The notes under the pieces are model-generated. The model was not told where the DNA came from, did no database searches, and was given only the letters and a program-made list of their open reading frames with translations. A program made the position numbers and the translations under genes. A DNA stretch of 64,000 bases, taken from NCBI RefSeq assembly GCF_030063355.1, contig NZ_JASISZ010000002.1, positions 119,220 to 183,219 on the forward strand, in the 5' to 3' direction. Each line of letters opens with the position of its first letter. The stretch's first letter is position 1. Source of the stretch: Streptomyces sp. PH10-H1 (GTDB taxonomy: Bacteria; Actinomycetota; Actinomycetes; Streptomycetales; Streptomycetaceae). Positions 1-8,018 of the stretch are shown in pieces.

Positions 1-33
1 CGCATCATGCGTGCCGGGCCCTCTCCGTTTTCC

Positions 34-66
34 CGTGCTGTGTACGTGCTGTGTACGTGCTGTGTG
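34..66. repeat. 11-bp tandem repeat, three copies
   Basis: Three consecutive copies of CGTGCTGTGTA (last base of copy three differs) lie ten bases beyond the stop codon of the minus-strand kinase. No function is evident. It is one of several intergenic tandem repeats of 9-14 bp in this window. Confidence 0.8.
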
Positions 67-75
67 CCGGCTGGA

Positions 76-1830
76 TCAGCCGGCGGCCTTACCGGTGGAG
101 ACCCAAATGGTGATCTTGCCGGCGTCGCCCTTCTGCGTGGTGTTGTAGTCCGCCAGCGCCTTGGGATTCTGGTCGACGATGGCGCCCTTGCCCCACTGCT
201 GCTCGTCCGTGTACTTCACCGTGTACTTCCAGCCGGCGGCCTTGAGGCACGCTTCGACGGAGTCCCGGTACTTGGTGTTGAACTGCGGGAACAGGACGAC
301 GTTCGGGTTCGACTCGGTGAAGCTCTGAGTGGCACCGGTGCACGCGGACGAGTCCAGGGTGCGGGTCTTGTCGCCCTCGACGACGCCGTTGCTGTTCGGC
401 GCGTTCGAGGGCTGGTACGAGCCGCCGGTGGATCCGGACGGGGATGCGGACTGGCTCGTGGACGATCTCTGGCCGCCCCCGTCGGCGGTGTTGTTCTTCT
501 TCGTGTTCATCGAGATGACCAGGCCGACGACCAGGGCGATGGCGGCCACCGCCACCGTGGCCCCGATCGCGATGGTCTTCGTCGACCGGCCGCCGCCGTT
601 GCCCCCGCCACCGCGCCCACCGGTGTGGCCGGTGTTGTGCCCGCCGCCGGCGCCGGGCTGCATCGCGTACGAGGACGGCGGAGCCGGCGTCTGGTACTGC
701 TGCTGCGGTGGCTGCTGCTGGAGCTGCTGCGGGTAGCCGTACGCGGCCGGGGCCGGGGTGGCGGGCGGCGGGGTGCCGGGACCGTAGGCGCTCTGCTGCG
801 GCGTGGGCGTCTGGTACGGGCTGTGGACGTTCGGCGGCGGGGTGTGCAGGCCGCCCGATGCGGGCGGGAAGACCGTCGCCGAGACGCCCTCGCCTCGGCT
901 GCGGGCGTGCGGGCCCTCGCCGATGATCAGCGGGGTGGTGCCGGGCTGAGTGGAGGCGCTGACGCGCTCCAGCTCGTCGTGCATGGCGTCGGCGGTCGGG
1001 AATCGCTCCGCCGGGTTCTTCTTCAGCGCCCGCGCGATCAGCGCGTCGACCCCGGGCGAGATCGCCCGGTTGAACTGCGACGGTGCGGGCGGGATCTCCT
1101 GCACGTGCTGGTACGCCATGCCCAGCGGCGAATCGGACTCGAACGGGATCCGGCCCGTCGTCAGCTCGAAGAGCATGCAGCCCACCGAGTACAGATCGGA
1201 GCGCTCGTCGACGCCGCGCCCCAGCGCCTGCTCGGGCGACAGGTACTGCGGAGTGCCGACGACCATGCCGGTCTGGGTCATCGAGGTGACGCCGGACTGC
1301 ATGGCCCGCGCGATGCCGAAGTCCATGACCTTGACCACACCACGCTTGGTCACCATCACGTTGCCGGGCTTGATGTCGCGGTGCACCAGCCCCATCTCGT
1401 GGCTGACCGCGAGCGCCGCCAGCACATCGCCGGTGATCTTCAGTGCCTTCTCGGCCGGCATCGCGCCGAACTGGGCGACGTCCTCGGCCAGCACCACGTT
1501 CAGCGGCTTGCCCTCGACGTACTCCATGACGATGTACGGGACCATCGCGCCGTCGAGGGTGTCCTCGCCGGAGTCGAAGACCGAGACGATGTTCGTGTGG
1601 TTCAGTTTGGCCACAGCCTGCGCCTCGCGGCGGAACCGCTCGCGGAAGGACTGCTCGTTCCCCAGGCTCGTGTGGAGTGTCTTGATGGCCACCGGGCGGT
1701 CCAGGACCGTGTCGTGTCCCAGGTGCACTGAGGCCATGCCGCCCTCGCCGAGCAGATCGCGCAGCACATAGCGTCCGCCTCCGACCGAGCGCCCCGCGTA
1801 ATCGGCCTGCGCGCCGTCCCCGCTGCTCAT
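76..1830 (-). CDS. Membrane Ser/Thr protein kinase with extracellular PASTA-like tail
   Basis: A 584-aa Hanks-type kinase. Residues about 20-285 form the kinase domain: glycine loop LGEGGMASV (28-35), catalytic lysine K50 in AIKTL, HRD at 150-152, DFG at 170-172, and GTPQYLSPEQ in the activation segment. A Pro/Gln/Tyr-rich cytoplasmic linker (about 295-415) leads to one transmembrane helix (about 419-441). The extracellular tail of about 140 aa ends in a segment resembling a PASTA or DUF-type sensor (residues 510-580), but I cannot assign a clear PASTA repeat. It probably phosphorylates cytoplasmic targets in response to an envelope signal. It is divergent from a second kinase across about 200 bp, and the two kinase domains are close relatives with unrelated tails, which suggests duplication with sensor divergence. 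Kinase identity is certain; the ligand is unknown. Confidence 0.95.
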   Translation of the reverse strand: MSSGDGAQADYAGRSVGGGRYVLRDLLGEGGMASVHLGHDTVLDRPVAIKTLHTSLGNEQSFRERFRREAQAVAKLNHTNIVSVFDSGEDTLDGAMVPYIVMEYVEGKPLNVVLAEDVAQFGAMPAEKALKITGDVLAALAVSHEMGLVHRDIKPGNVMVTKRGVVKVMDFGIARAMQSGVTSMTQTGMVVGTPQYLSPEQALGRGVDERSDLYSVGCMLFELTTGRIPFESDSPLGMAYQHVQEIPPAPSQFNRAISPGVDALIARALKKNPAERFPTADAMHDELERVSASTQPGTTPLIIGEGPHARSRGEGVSATVFPPASGGLHTPPPNVHSPYQTPTPQQSAYGPGTPPPATPAPAAYGYPQQLQQQPPQQQYQTPAPPSSYAMQPGAGGGHNTGHTGGRGGGGNGGGRSTKTIAIGATVAVAAIALVVGLVISMNTKKNNTADGGGQRSSTSQSASPSGSTGGSYQPSNAPNSNGVVEGDKTRTLDSSACTGATQSFTESNPNVVLFPQFNTKYRDSVEACLKAAGWKYTVKYTDEQQWGKGAIVDQNPKALADYNTTQKGDAGKITIWVSTGKAAG

Positions 1831-2037
1831 CTGTACCGCTTCCCCCTAGAGAAGACCCTCGTCCCGCAGCTTGCCCGCCAAGTCTGGCTTATCGCTCGGG
1901 CACGTCAAGTTCGTTGACCATCTCGTCACCTGATGCGCATGGAGCCCATACACGAGCGGCCCGGCACCGTCCCCGGAGACGGTAGCGTGGCCGACCAGAA
2001 AACATGTAAGGCGAGGAACAAGCGACGGCGAGGACTG

Positions 2038-3579
2038 ATGGTCGACCCCCATGAGACGACCGCAGGCACTGGAGCGTCCGATTCGCCCGAACTGTGGGGC
2101 GCGCAAGGACTGGTCGGTGACGGCCGCTACCGGCTGACGTACCGGCTGGGCCGTGGCGGTATGGCCGAGGTGTTCGCGGCCGAGGACGTACGGCTGGGCC
2201 GGATCGTGGCGATCAAGCTGCTGCGCTCGGATCTGGCGGAGGATCCGGTCTCCAAGGCGCGCTTCACCCGCGAGGCGCAGTCGGTCGCCGGGCTGAACCA
2301 CCATGCCGTCGTCGCCGTGTACGACTCGGGCGAGGACCGCACACCCACCGGCACGGTTCCGTACATCGTCATGGAGCTGGTCGACGGGCACACCATCCGC
2401 GACCTGCTGACCGGCGCCGAGGCGCCGCCCATCGACCAGGCGCTGATCATCATCTCCGGTGTGCTGGAGGCCCTGGCCTACAGCCACCAGCACGGCATCG
2501 TGCACCGTGACATCAAGCCGGCCAACGTCATCATCACCAACACCGGCGCCGTCAAGGTCATGGACTTCGGCATCGCCCGCGCCCTGCACGGCGCGGCCAG
2601 CACCATGACCCAGACCGGCATGGTCATGGGCACGCCCCAGTACCTCTCCCCCGAGCAGGCGCTCGGCAAGGCCGTCGACTACCGCTCCGACCTGTACGCG
2701 ACCGGCTGCATGCTCTACGAGCTGCTGGCGCTGCGTCCGCCGTTCATGGGCGAGACCCCGCTGTCGGTCGTCTACCAGCACGTACAGGACGAGCCGCAGG
2801 TGCCGTCCACGGTCAGCGACCGGGTGCCGCCGGAACTCGACGGCCTGGTGCTCCGGGCGCTCGCCAAGCACCCGGACGACCGCTTCCAGAGCGCCGAGGA
2901 GATGCGCGGCGTGGTGCAGTACGCGCTGCGCATGCTGCAGGAGCAGGGCGGCTGGACCAACATGTGGGACACCGGCGTCGTGTCCCACACCGCCCCGATC
3001 CCCTCGCAGACGGGCGCGGGCCTGGGCATGGGCCCCGGCACGGGCGGCGGACGGCCGGGGAACTCCACCACCGCGGAGCTGAACCGGCCGATGCTGCTGG
3101 GCGCGTCCGGCCGCGGGGCCGACGACACCCACGGCTACGACGAGCGGCGGCACGGCGGCGGGCAGGACAACAAGTGGCTCAAGCCGGTGCTCTTCGTGCT
3201 GGCCGCGGTGCTGGCGATCTCGATGGGCGTGTACTTCGCGATCGGGCACCCGGGGCAGAAGAAGGATCCGAGCCAGAACGTAGCGCCGTCGACCTCGCAG
3301 AGCGCGTCGGCGCAGAGCACCGAGCCGAGCCAGGACACCTCGACGGATCCGGGCCAGGGCGGCGGGAACACGTCGGAGGCACCGAGCCGCACTCCCTCGC
3401 GCACCCCGTCGCACACCCCGTCCCGGACGCCGTCCGGGACGCCCAGCAACACGCCTTCGGACACGCCGTCGGACACACCGTCCGGCACCCCGTCGTCGTC
3501 GGCTCCGACACCAACGACGCCCACCACACCGCCGAGCGGCACTCCGTCCGGCGGTGGCACCGCGAAGCCGGGCCACTGA
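2038..3579 (+). CDS. Membrane Ser/Thr protein kinase with Thr-Pro-Ser-rich extracellular tail
   Basis: A 513-aa Hanks-type kinase counted from the ATG at 2038, preceded by GCGAGGAC; an upstream ATG at 1933 has no good ribosome site and adds a non-conserved leader. Visible motifs: glycine loop LGRGGMAEV (37-45), K60, HRD at 156-158, DFG at 176-178, GTPQYLSPEQ. One transmembrane helix lies at about 381-400. The outer tail is a low-complexity Ser/Thr/Pro stretch with repeated TPS units, such as TPSRTPSHTPSRTPS, and no folded sensor domain. Such tails are often glycosylated or span the wall in actinobacteria, but that is inference. It is divergent from the kinase at 76-1830 and very similar in its catalytic half. 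Confidence 0.95.
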   Translation: MVDPHETTAGTGASDSPELWGAQGLVGDGRYRLTYRLGRGGMAEVFAAEDVRLGRIVAIKLLRSDLAEDPVSKARFTREAQSVAGLNHHAVVAVYDSGEDRTPTGTVPYIVMELVDGHTIRDLLTGAEAPPIDQALIIISGVLEALAYSHQHGIVHRDIKPANVIITNTGAVKVMDFGIARALHGAASTMTQTGMVMGTPQYLSPEQALGKAVDYRSDLYATGCMLYELLALRPPFMGETPLSVVYQHVQDEPQVPSTVSDRVPPELDGLVLRALAKHPDDRFQSAEEMRGVVQYALRMLQEQGGWTNMWDTGVVSHTAPIPSQTGAGLGMGPGTGGGRPGNSTTAELNRPMLLGASGRGADDTHGYDERRHGGGQDNKWLKPVLFVLAAVLAISMGVYFAIGHPGQKKDPSQNVAPSTSQSASAQSTEPSQDTSTDPGQGGGNTSEAPSRTPSRTPSHTPSRTPSGTPSNTPSDTPSDTPSGTPSSSAPTPTTPTTPPSGTPSGGGTAKPGH

Positions 3580-3622
3580 CCCACGACGCGTTCACCGGCC
3601 CCGACGTGCCCCAGGGCCCGCC

Positions 3623-4657
3623 CTAGCCGGTGAACGCGTCGCTGACGGCCTCGTACTCGCGGGTCCACCACACCGCGAGCGCGGAGGAGGCCGGGAACAG
3701 CGGGTCGGAGCGCCGGTCGCGCTCCTGGTAGCGCCAGCGGAGCATCCAGAAGTCGTTCAGGCGCTCCCACCAGACCCGGTGCACGGCCGCCGCGAGCTCC
3801 TGGGCGGGTACCCCGGCCGCACGCCGGTAGGCGCACGCGTAGGGCCGTACCTTCGCCAGGTCGAGCTGTCCGTCGCCGGGCCGGACGAAGAAGATCGCGG
3901 CGGCCCGCACCGCCTCCTCGGCGCGCGGCTGCACCCCGAGGCGGTCCCAGTCGACGATGGCGACGGGTTCGTCGCCGCGGTAGAGCAGATTCAGCGGATG
4001 GAAGTCGCCGTGCACCCAGCCGGTGGCGGGCACGGCCGGGTCGGGCGGCCTGCGGTGGGCATGGCGCTCGAGCAGGGCGCGGCGTTCCAGCAGCCGGTGC
4101 TCGGCCAGCTCGTCGAAGGTCTCGCGCGGCTCGTTCGCGTGGGCCAGCCCCAGGAGCTCGTCGATGAGCGTGTACGTCCGCTCCGGGTCGGCGCTCGGGT
4201 GCCGGCTCCTGTCCGCCCCCGGCGGGGGCTGTACGCGCGCCAGTCCGGCGTGCACGCGGCCGAGGAGCGTGCCCAGCCGCCGTGACTGGGCGGCGGTCAG
4301 CTCGGTGCCCTCCCGGTGTACGCCCTCGACCCACGGGTAGAGCGCGTAGCAGCGCCCGCCGACGACGGCGACGGTCCGGCCGTCCGCGTCGGCGACGGGC
4401 GGCGCCACGGGCAGGCCGAGCCGGTCCAGGAGCAGCGTCGCGCGGTGCTGGCGGGCGATGGTGCCGGCGTCCGCGGTGTCCGGCGCGAGGTAGTGCTTGA
4501 GGAAGAACCGGCCTCGGGTGGTGGCCAGCCGGTAGCCGCGGTTCAGCAGTCCCTGGGGGACCGGATCGCAGGCCAACGGGGTGCCGGCGCCGTCGTAACG
4601 GCGCAGCAGTGTGCCGAGCGTGCGCTCAGCGAGCGGCTCCGTTGCCGTGCCCGTCAC
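3623..4657 (-). CDS. APH-family phosphotransferase
   Basis: A 344-aa protein of the aminoglycoside/choline/homoserine kinase-like superfamily. The nucleotide lysine is in FFLKHYLAP, the Brenner-type catalytic motif is WVHGDFHPLNLLY (His-Gly-Asp with downstream Asn), and IVDWDRLGV supplies the second metal aspartate. Family members phosphorylate small hydroxylated substrates such as aminoglycosides, homoserine, choline or fructosamine; nothing here identifies the substrate, so resistance should not be assumed. It is convergent with the kinase at 2038-3579, 43 bp away, and ends close to a gene remnant on the same strand. Confidence 0.85.
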   Translation of the reverse strand: MTGTATEPLAERTLGTLLRRYDGAGTPLACDPVPQGLLNRGYRLATTRGRFFLKHYLAPDTADAGTIARQHRATLLLDRLGLPVAPPVADADGRTVAVVGGRCYALYPWVEGVHREGTELTAAQSRRLGTLLGRVHAGLARVQPPPGADRSRHPSADPERTYTLIDELLGLAHANEPRETFDELAEHRLLERRALLERHAHRRPPDPAVPATGWVHGDFHPLNLLYRGDEPVAIVDWDRLGVQPRAEEAVRAAAIFFVRPGDGQLDLAKVRPYACAYRRAAGVPAQELAAAVHRVWWERLNDFWMLRWRYQERDRRSDPLFPASSALAVWWTREYEAVSDAFTG

Positions 4658-4672
4658 GCGGGAAAGCGTAGA

Positions 4673-4948
4673 TCACGCGGCGTGCAGCTCCGGCCACCCT
4701 GCGACACCCTTCACGAACTGGACGTCCACGAACTGCGGGTCGATGCGCAGGTAAACGGGGTCAAAGGCCTGCTCGTCCACGAAGGAGGGCAGCGGTCCGA
4801 AAAGTTCCTCCGCGTCCTCCGGGCCGGGGATGACGCGTGCGGTGCCGGTCAGGTGCACGGCCCAGATGGAGTCCGTGGCCGTGTTGAGGTTGTCGGCCTG
4901 GTAGCCGACCACGGAGGCGCTAGCCGTCTGCGTGCAGCCTGGCGACAT
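4673..4948 (-). pseudogene. Remnant of a pyridoxamine 5'-phosphate oxidase-family protein
   Basis: The open frame gives 91 aa whose residues about 12-88 match the C-terminal half of small actinobacterial PNPOx-like flavin/F420-binding split-barrel proteins (VVGYQADNLNTATDSIWAV, then LTGTARVI and DPVYLRIDP). The N-terminal half of the barrel is absent. The first codons overlap the 3' end of the response regulator by 29 bp and read unrelated sequence ([10 protein letters not shown]). Full-length relatives are about 140 aa. I infer a 5' deletion joining this remnant to the regulator gene. Activity is unlikely because half of the cofactor site is missing. Confidence 0.65.
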
Positions 4949-5618
4949 AGGCCGCCGCCTGGGTCCTGCGCTCCATGCCGAGCTTGGCGAGCAGCGAGGA
5001 GACGTAGTTCTTCACGGTCTTCTCCGCGAGATGCAGCCGCTCGCCGATCTGTCGGTTGGTGTGGCCCTCGCCGATCAGATCGAGGATCTTCTTCTCCTGC
5101 TCGGTGAGGTTCGCGAGCCGGTCGTCGCCCTTGTCCGCGCCGTGCCGCAGCCGTTCCAGGACGCGGGCGGTGGCGACGGGGTCCAGCAGCGACTTCCCGG
5201 CGGCGACGTCACGGACGGCGCTGAGCAGGTCGGTACCCCGGATGGCCTTGAGCACGTATCCGGCGGCGCCCGCCATGATGGCGTCGAAGAGCGCCTCGTC
5301 GTCCGCGAAGGAGGTCAGCATGAGGCACTTGATGTTCGGGTCGTTGGAACGGATCTCCCGGCAGACCTCGACGCCGCTGCCGTCGGGCAGCCGGACGTCC
5401 AGGACCGCGACATCGGGGCGGGTGGCGGGGATCCGGGTGAGGGCCTCGGCAGCCGTTCCGGCCTCGCCGACGACTTCGACGTCGTCCTCCACGGAGAGCA
5501 GCTCATGGACGCCCCGGCGGACCACTTCGTGGTCATCGAGGAGGAATACATGGATTTTTCCGTCTTCGCGCACGAATCGAGCATCGCACACGATTCGATC
5601 CCCAGACCTCTTACGCAC
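4920..5618 (-). CDS. NarL/DevR-type response regulator
   Basis: A two-component response regulator of 232 aa from the ATG at 5618, or 217 aa from a GTG at 5573; neither start has a convincing ribosome site. Receiver domain: acidic pair DDHE near IHVFLL, phospho-acceptor Asp in [13 protein letters not shown], Thr/Ser in [10 protein letters not shown], Lys in [11 protein letters not shown]-terminal LuxR helix-turn-helix follows ([20 protein letters not shown], then [17 protein letters not shown]). The family includes DevR/DosR. No histidine kinase is adjacent, so it is an orphan in this window. The gene is divergent from the 2-oxoacid dehydrogenase operon across about 270 bp, so it may control that operon or itself. 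Confidence 0.9.
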   Translation of the reverse strand: MRKRSGDRIVCDARFVREDGKIHVFLLDDHEVVRRGVHELLSVEDDVEVVGEAGTAAEALTRIPATRPDVAVLDVRLPDGSGVEVCREIRSNDPNIKCLMLTSFADDEALFDAIMAGAAGYVLKAIRGTDLLSAVRDVAAGKSLLDPVATARVLERLRHGADKGDDRLANLTEQEKKILDLIGEGHTNRQIGERLHLAEKTVKNYVSSLLAKLGMERRTQAAAYVARLHADG

Positions 5619-5697
5619 ATGCGATCCGCGAGATACCGTTCCTCTGTCCCGGTGGCCTGCGACAACGCCTATTTACTAGGTAATCCAAGCAAAACCG

Positions 5698-5712
5698 CAG
5701 GTCAGAAACCTG
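5698..5712. promoter_or_regulatory. Small inverted repeat in the divergent promoter region
   Basis: CAGGT-cagaa-ACCTG lies between the response regulator and the E1 alpha gene, about 180 bp upstream of the latter. It could be an operator for either gene; branched-chain dehydrogenase operons are often controlled by Lrp-type regulators. Five-base arms are weak evidence. Confidence 0.25.
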
Positions 5713-5890
5713 TCTCCGCGTCGGCGGAGAAGAGCCGCAGTAGGTAACGTCTTTCTTGCAGGCCACTCGCCGGGGCACTGTCACGCCTGGCTCGGCCATG
5801 CCGCACATACCCCGTGCGACGCGTCGGACCAGGTGAGCCGCAACTGGCCTTCCGGCGGATCCCGGGGGCCGGACAGACGGAGGAGCGAAC

Positions 5891-7027
5891 GTGAGCGTGA
5901 AAAGCACTGCCGCGCGGAGGACCACCCGCGGCGGCGCGAAGCGCCGTGGGGGCGAGCCCGAGCTCGTACAGCTGTTGACCCCCGAGGGCAAGCGCGTCGA
6001 GCACAGCGAGTACTCCATCGATCTGACCCCGGAAGAGCTGCGTGGCCTGTACCGCGACATGGTGCTGACCCGCCGCTTCGACGCCGAGGCGATCACACTG
6101 CAGCGGCAGGGCGAGCTGGGCCTGTGGGCCTCGCTGCTCGGCCAGGAGGCGGCACAGATCGGATCGGGCCGGGCCACCCGTCCGGACGATTACGTCTTCC
6201 CGACCTACCGCGAGCACGGCGTGGCCTGGACCCGCGATGTGGACCCGTTGAACCTGCTGGGCATGTTCCGTGGGGTCAACCACGGCGGCTGGGACCCGAA
6301 CGAGAACAATTTCCACCTCTACACGATCGTGATCGGCTCGCAGACGCTGCACGCGACCGGGTACGCGATGGGTGTCGCCAAGGACGGCGCGGACTCCGCC
6401 GTCATCGCCTATTTCGGTGACGGCGCCTCCAGCCAGGGCGATGTCGCGGAGGCCTTCACCTTCGCGGCCGTCTACAACGCCCCTGTGGTGTTCTTCTGCC
6501 AGAACAACCAGTGGGCGATCTCCGAGCCGACCGCGATGCAGAGCCGGGTGCCGATCTACCAGCGCTCGGCCGGTTACGGCTTCCCGGGCGTCCGGGTCGA
6601 CGGCAATGACGTGCTGGCCGTACTGGCCGTCACCAAGGCCGCCCTGGAGCGGGCCCGCACCGGCCAGGGGCCGATGCTCGTCGAGGCGTTCACATACCGC
6701 ATGGGCGCGCACACCACGACCGACGACCCCACCCGCTACCGCGCCGACGAGGAGCGCGAGCAGTGGGAGCTCAAGGACCCGATCCTGCGGCTGAAGACGT
6801 ATCTGGAGGCCGAGGGGTTCGCCGACGAGGCGTACTACGCCTCGATCGAGAAGGAGAGCGACGCGCTCGCCAAGCGGGTACGGGACGGCGTACGGACCAT
6901 GCCGAACCCCGACACCATGGCGATCTTCGAGAATGTCTACGCCGACGGGCACGCGCTCGTCGACGAGGAGCGCGCCCAGTTCGCCGAGTACCTCGCGTCG
7001 TTCGCCGACGAGACTGAGGAGCACTGA
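5891..7027 (+). CDS. bkdA: 2-oxoacid dehydrogenase E1 alpha subunit (branched-chain or pyruvate type, pdhA/bkdA)
   Basis: A 378-aa thiamine-diphosphate-dependent E1 alpha subunit that decarboxylates a 2-oxoacid and passes the acyl group to lipoyl-E2. The ThDP/Mg site is visible as YFGDGASSQGD followed by FFCQNNQWAIS; the phosphorylation-loop region reads YRMGAHTTTDDPTRYR. A basic leader (about residues 5-20) precedes the conserved fold. The GTG start at 5891 follows GGAGGAGCG at ideal spacing. It heads a three-gene operon with E1 beta two bases downstream and E2. Streptomyces operons of this type are usually branched-chain 2-oxoacid dehydrogenases feeding fatty-acid starter units, but automated annotation often says pyruvate dehydrogenase. 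Sequence alone does not settle the substrate. No E3 gene is linked. Confidence 0.92.
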   Translation: MSVKSTAARRTTRGGAKRRGGEPELVQLLTPEGKRVEHSEYSIDLTPEELRGLYRDMVLTRRFDAEAITLQRQGELGLWASLLGQEAAQIGSGRATRPDDYVFPTYREHGVAWTRDVDPLNLLGMFRGVNHGGWDPNENNFHLYTIVIGSQTLHATGYAMGVAKDGADSAVIAYFGDGASSQGDVAEAFTFAAVYNAPVVFFCQNNQWAISEPTAMQSRVPIYQRSAGYGFPGVRVDGNDVLAVLAVTKAALERARTGQGPMLVEAFTYRMGAHTTTDDPTRYRADEEREQWELKDPILRLKTYLEAEGFADEAYYASIEKESDALAKRVRDGVRTMPNPDTMAIFENVYADGHALVDEERAQFAEYLASFADETEEH

Positions 7028-7029
7028 CC

Positions 7030-8004
7030 ATGACCACCATGACCATGGCCAAGGCCCTCAACGAGGCGCTGCGCCAGTCGCTGGACACCGATCCCAAGGT
7101 CCTGCTCATGGGCGAGGACATCGGGAAACTCGGCGGCGTCTTCCGCATCACCGACGGTCTGCAGAAGGACTTCGGCGAGGAGCGGGTCATCGACACGCCG
7201 CTGGCCGAGTCCGGCATCGTCGGCACCGCGATCGGCCTGGCGCTGCGCGGTTACCGTCCGGTCGTCGAGATCCAGTTCGACGGCTTCGTCTTCCCCGCGT
7301 ACGACCAGATCGTCACGCAGCTCGCCAAGATGCACGCGCGGGCGCTGGGCAAGGTCAAGATGCCCGTCGTCATCCGCATCCCGTACGCCGGCGGCATCGG
7401 CGCGGTCGAGCACCACAGCGAGTCCCCCGAGACGCTCTTCGCCCACATCCCGGGCCTGAAGGTGGTCTCGCCGTCCAACGCGCAGGACGCCTACTGGATG
7501 CTGCGGCAGTCCATCGACTGCGACGACCCGGTGATCTTCTTCGAGCCGAAGCGCCGCTACTGGGACAAGGGCGAGGTCGACACCGAGGCCATTCCCGGCC
7601 CGCTGCACAAGGCCCGGGTGACCCGGGAGGGCACGGATCTCACTCTGGCGGCGTACGGTCCCATGGTGAAGGTGTGCCTGGAGGCCGCCGCGGCGGCCGA
7701 GAGCGAGGGCCGTAGCCTGGAAGTGGTTGACCTGCGGTCCCTGTCCCCGATGGACTTCGACACGATCCAGGCGTCGGTCGAGAAGACCCGCCGTCTGGTC
7801 GTCGTGCACGAGGCCCCCGTCTTCCTGGGGACCGGCGCGGAGATCGCCGCCCGGATCACCGAGCGGTGCTTCTATCACCTCGAGGCTCCCGTGCTGAGGG
7901 TCGGCGGCTTCCACGCCCCGTACCCGCCGGCCCGGCTCGAGGAGGAGTACCTGCCCGGCCTGGACCGCGTACTCGACGCCGTCGACCGCGCGCTGGCGTA
8001 CTGA
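7030..8004 (+). CDS. bkdB: 2-oxoacid dehydrogenase E1 beta subunit
   Basis: A 324-aa transketolase-like beta subunit that pairs with E1 alpha in an alpha2beta2 tetramer. Seen: the N-terminal MGEDIGKLGGVF motif, the pyrimidine-domain stretch VVEIQFDGFVFPAYDQI, and the C-terminal transketolase domain with SLSPMDFDTI and VVVHEAPVFLGTGAEI. It starts two bases after the E1 alpha stop, which indicates translational coupling. The family is certain; the choice between branched-chain and pyruvate substrate is as for E1 alpha. Confidence 0.92.
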   Translation: MTTMTMAKALNEALRQSLDTDPKVLLMGEDIGKLGGVFRITDGLQKDFGEERVIDTPLAESGIVGTAIGLALRGYRPVVEIQFDGFVFPAYDQIVTQLAKMHARALGKVKMPVVIRIPYAGGIGAVEHHSESPETLFAHIPGLKVVSPSNAQDAYWMLRQSIDCDDPVIFFEPKRRYWDKGEVDTEAIPGPLHKARVTREGTDLTLAAYGPMVKVCLEAAAAAESEGRSLEVVDLRSLSPMDFDTIQASVEKTRRLVVVHEAPVFLGTGAEIAARITERCFYHLEAPVLRVGGFHAPYPPARLEEEYLPGLDRVLDAVDRALAY

Positions 8005-8018
8005 GAGGCGAGGAGAGC

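Noticed and set aside
1846-3576. Long minus-strand open frame opposite the second kinase
   Set aside because: Arg/Gly/Pro-rich translation without domains; it is the antisense shadow of the kinase caused by high GC.
3623-4657. Aminoglycoside resistance gene
   Set aside because: The APH fold is clear but the family is broad; there is no resistance-gene context, so only a generic phosphotransferase is called.
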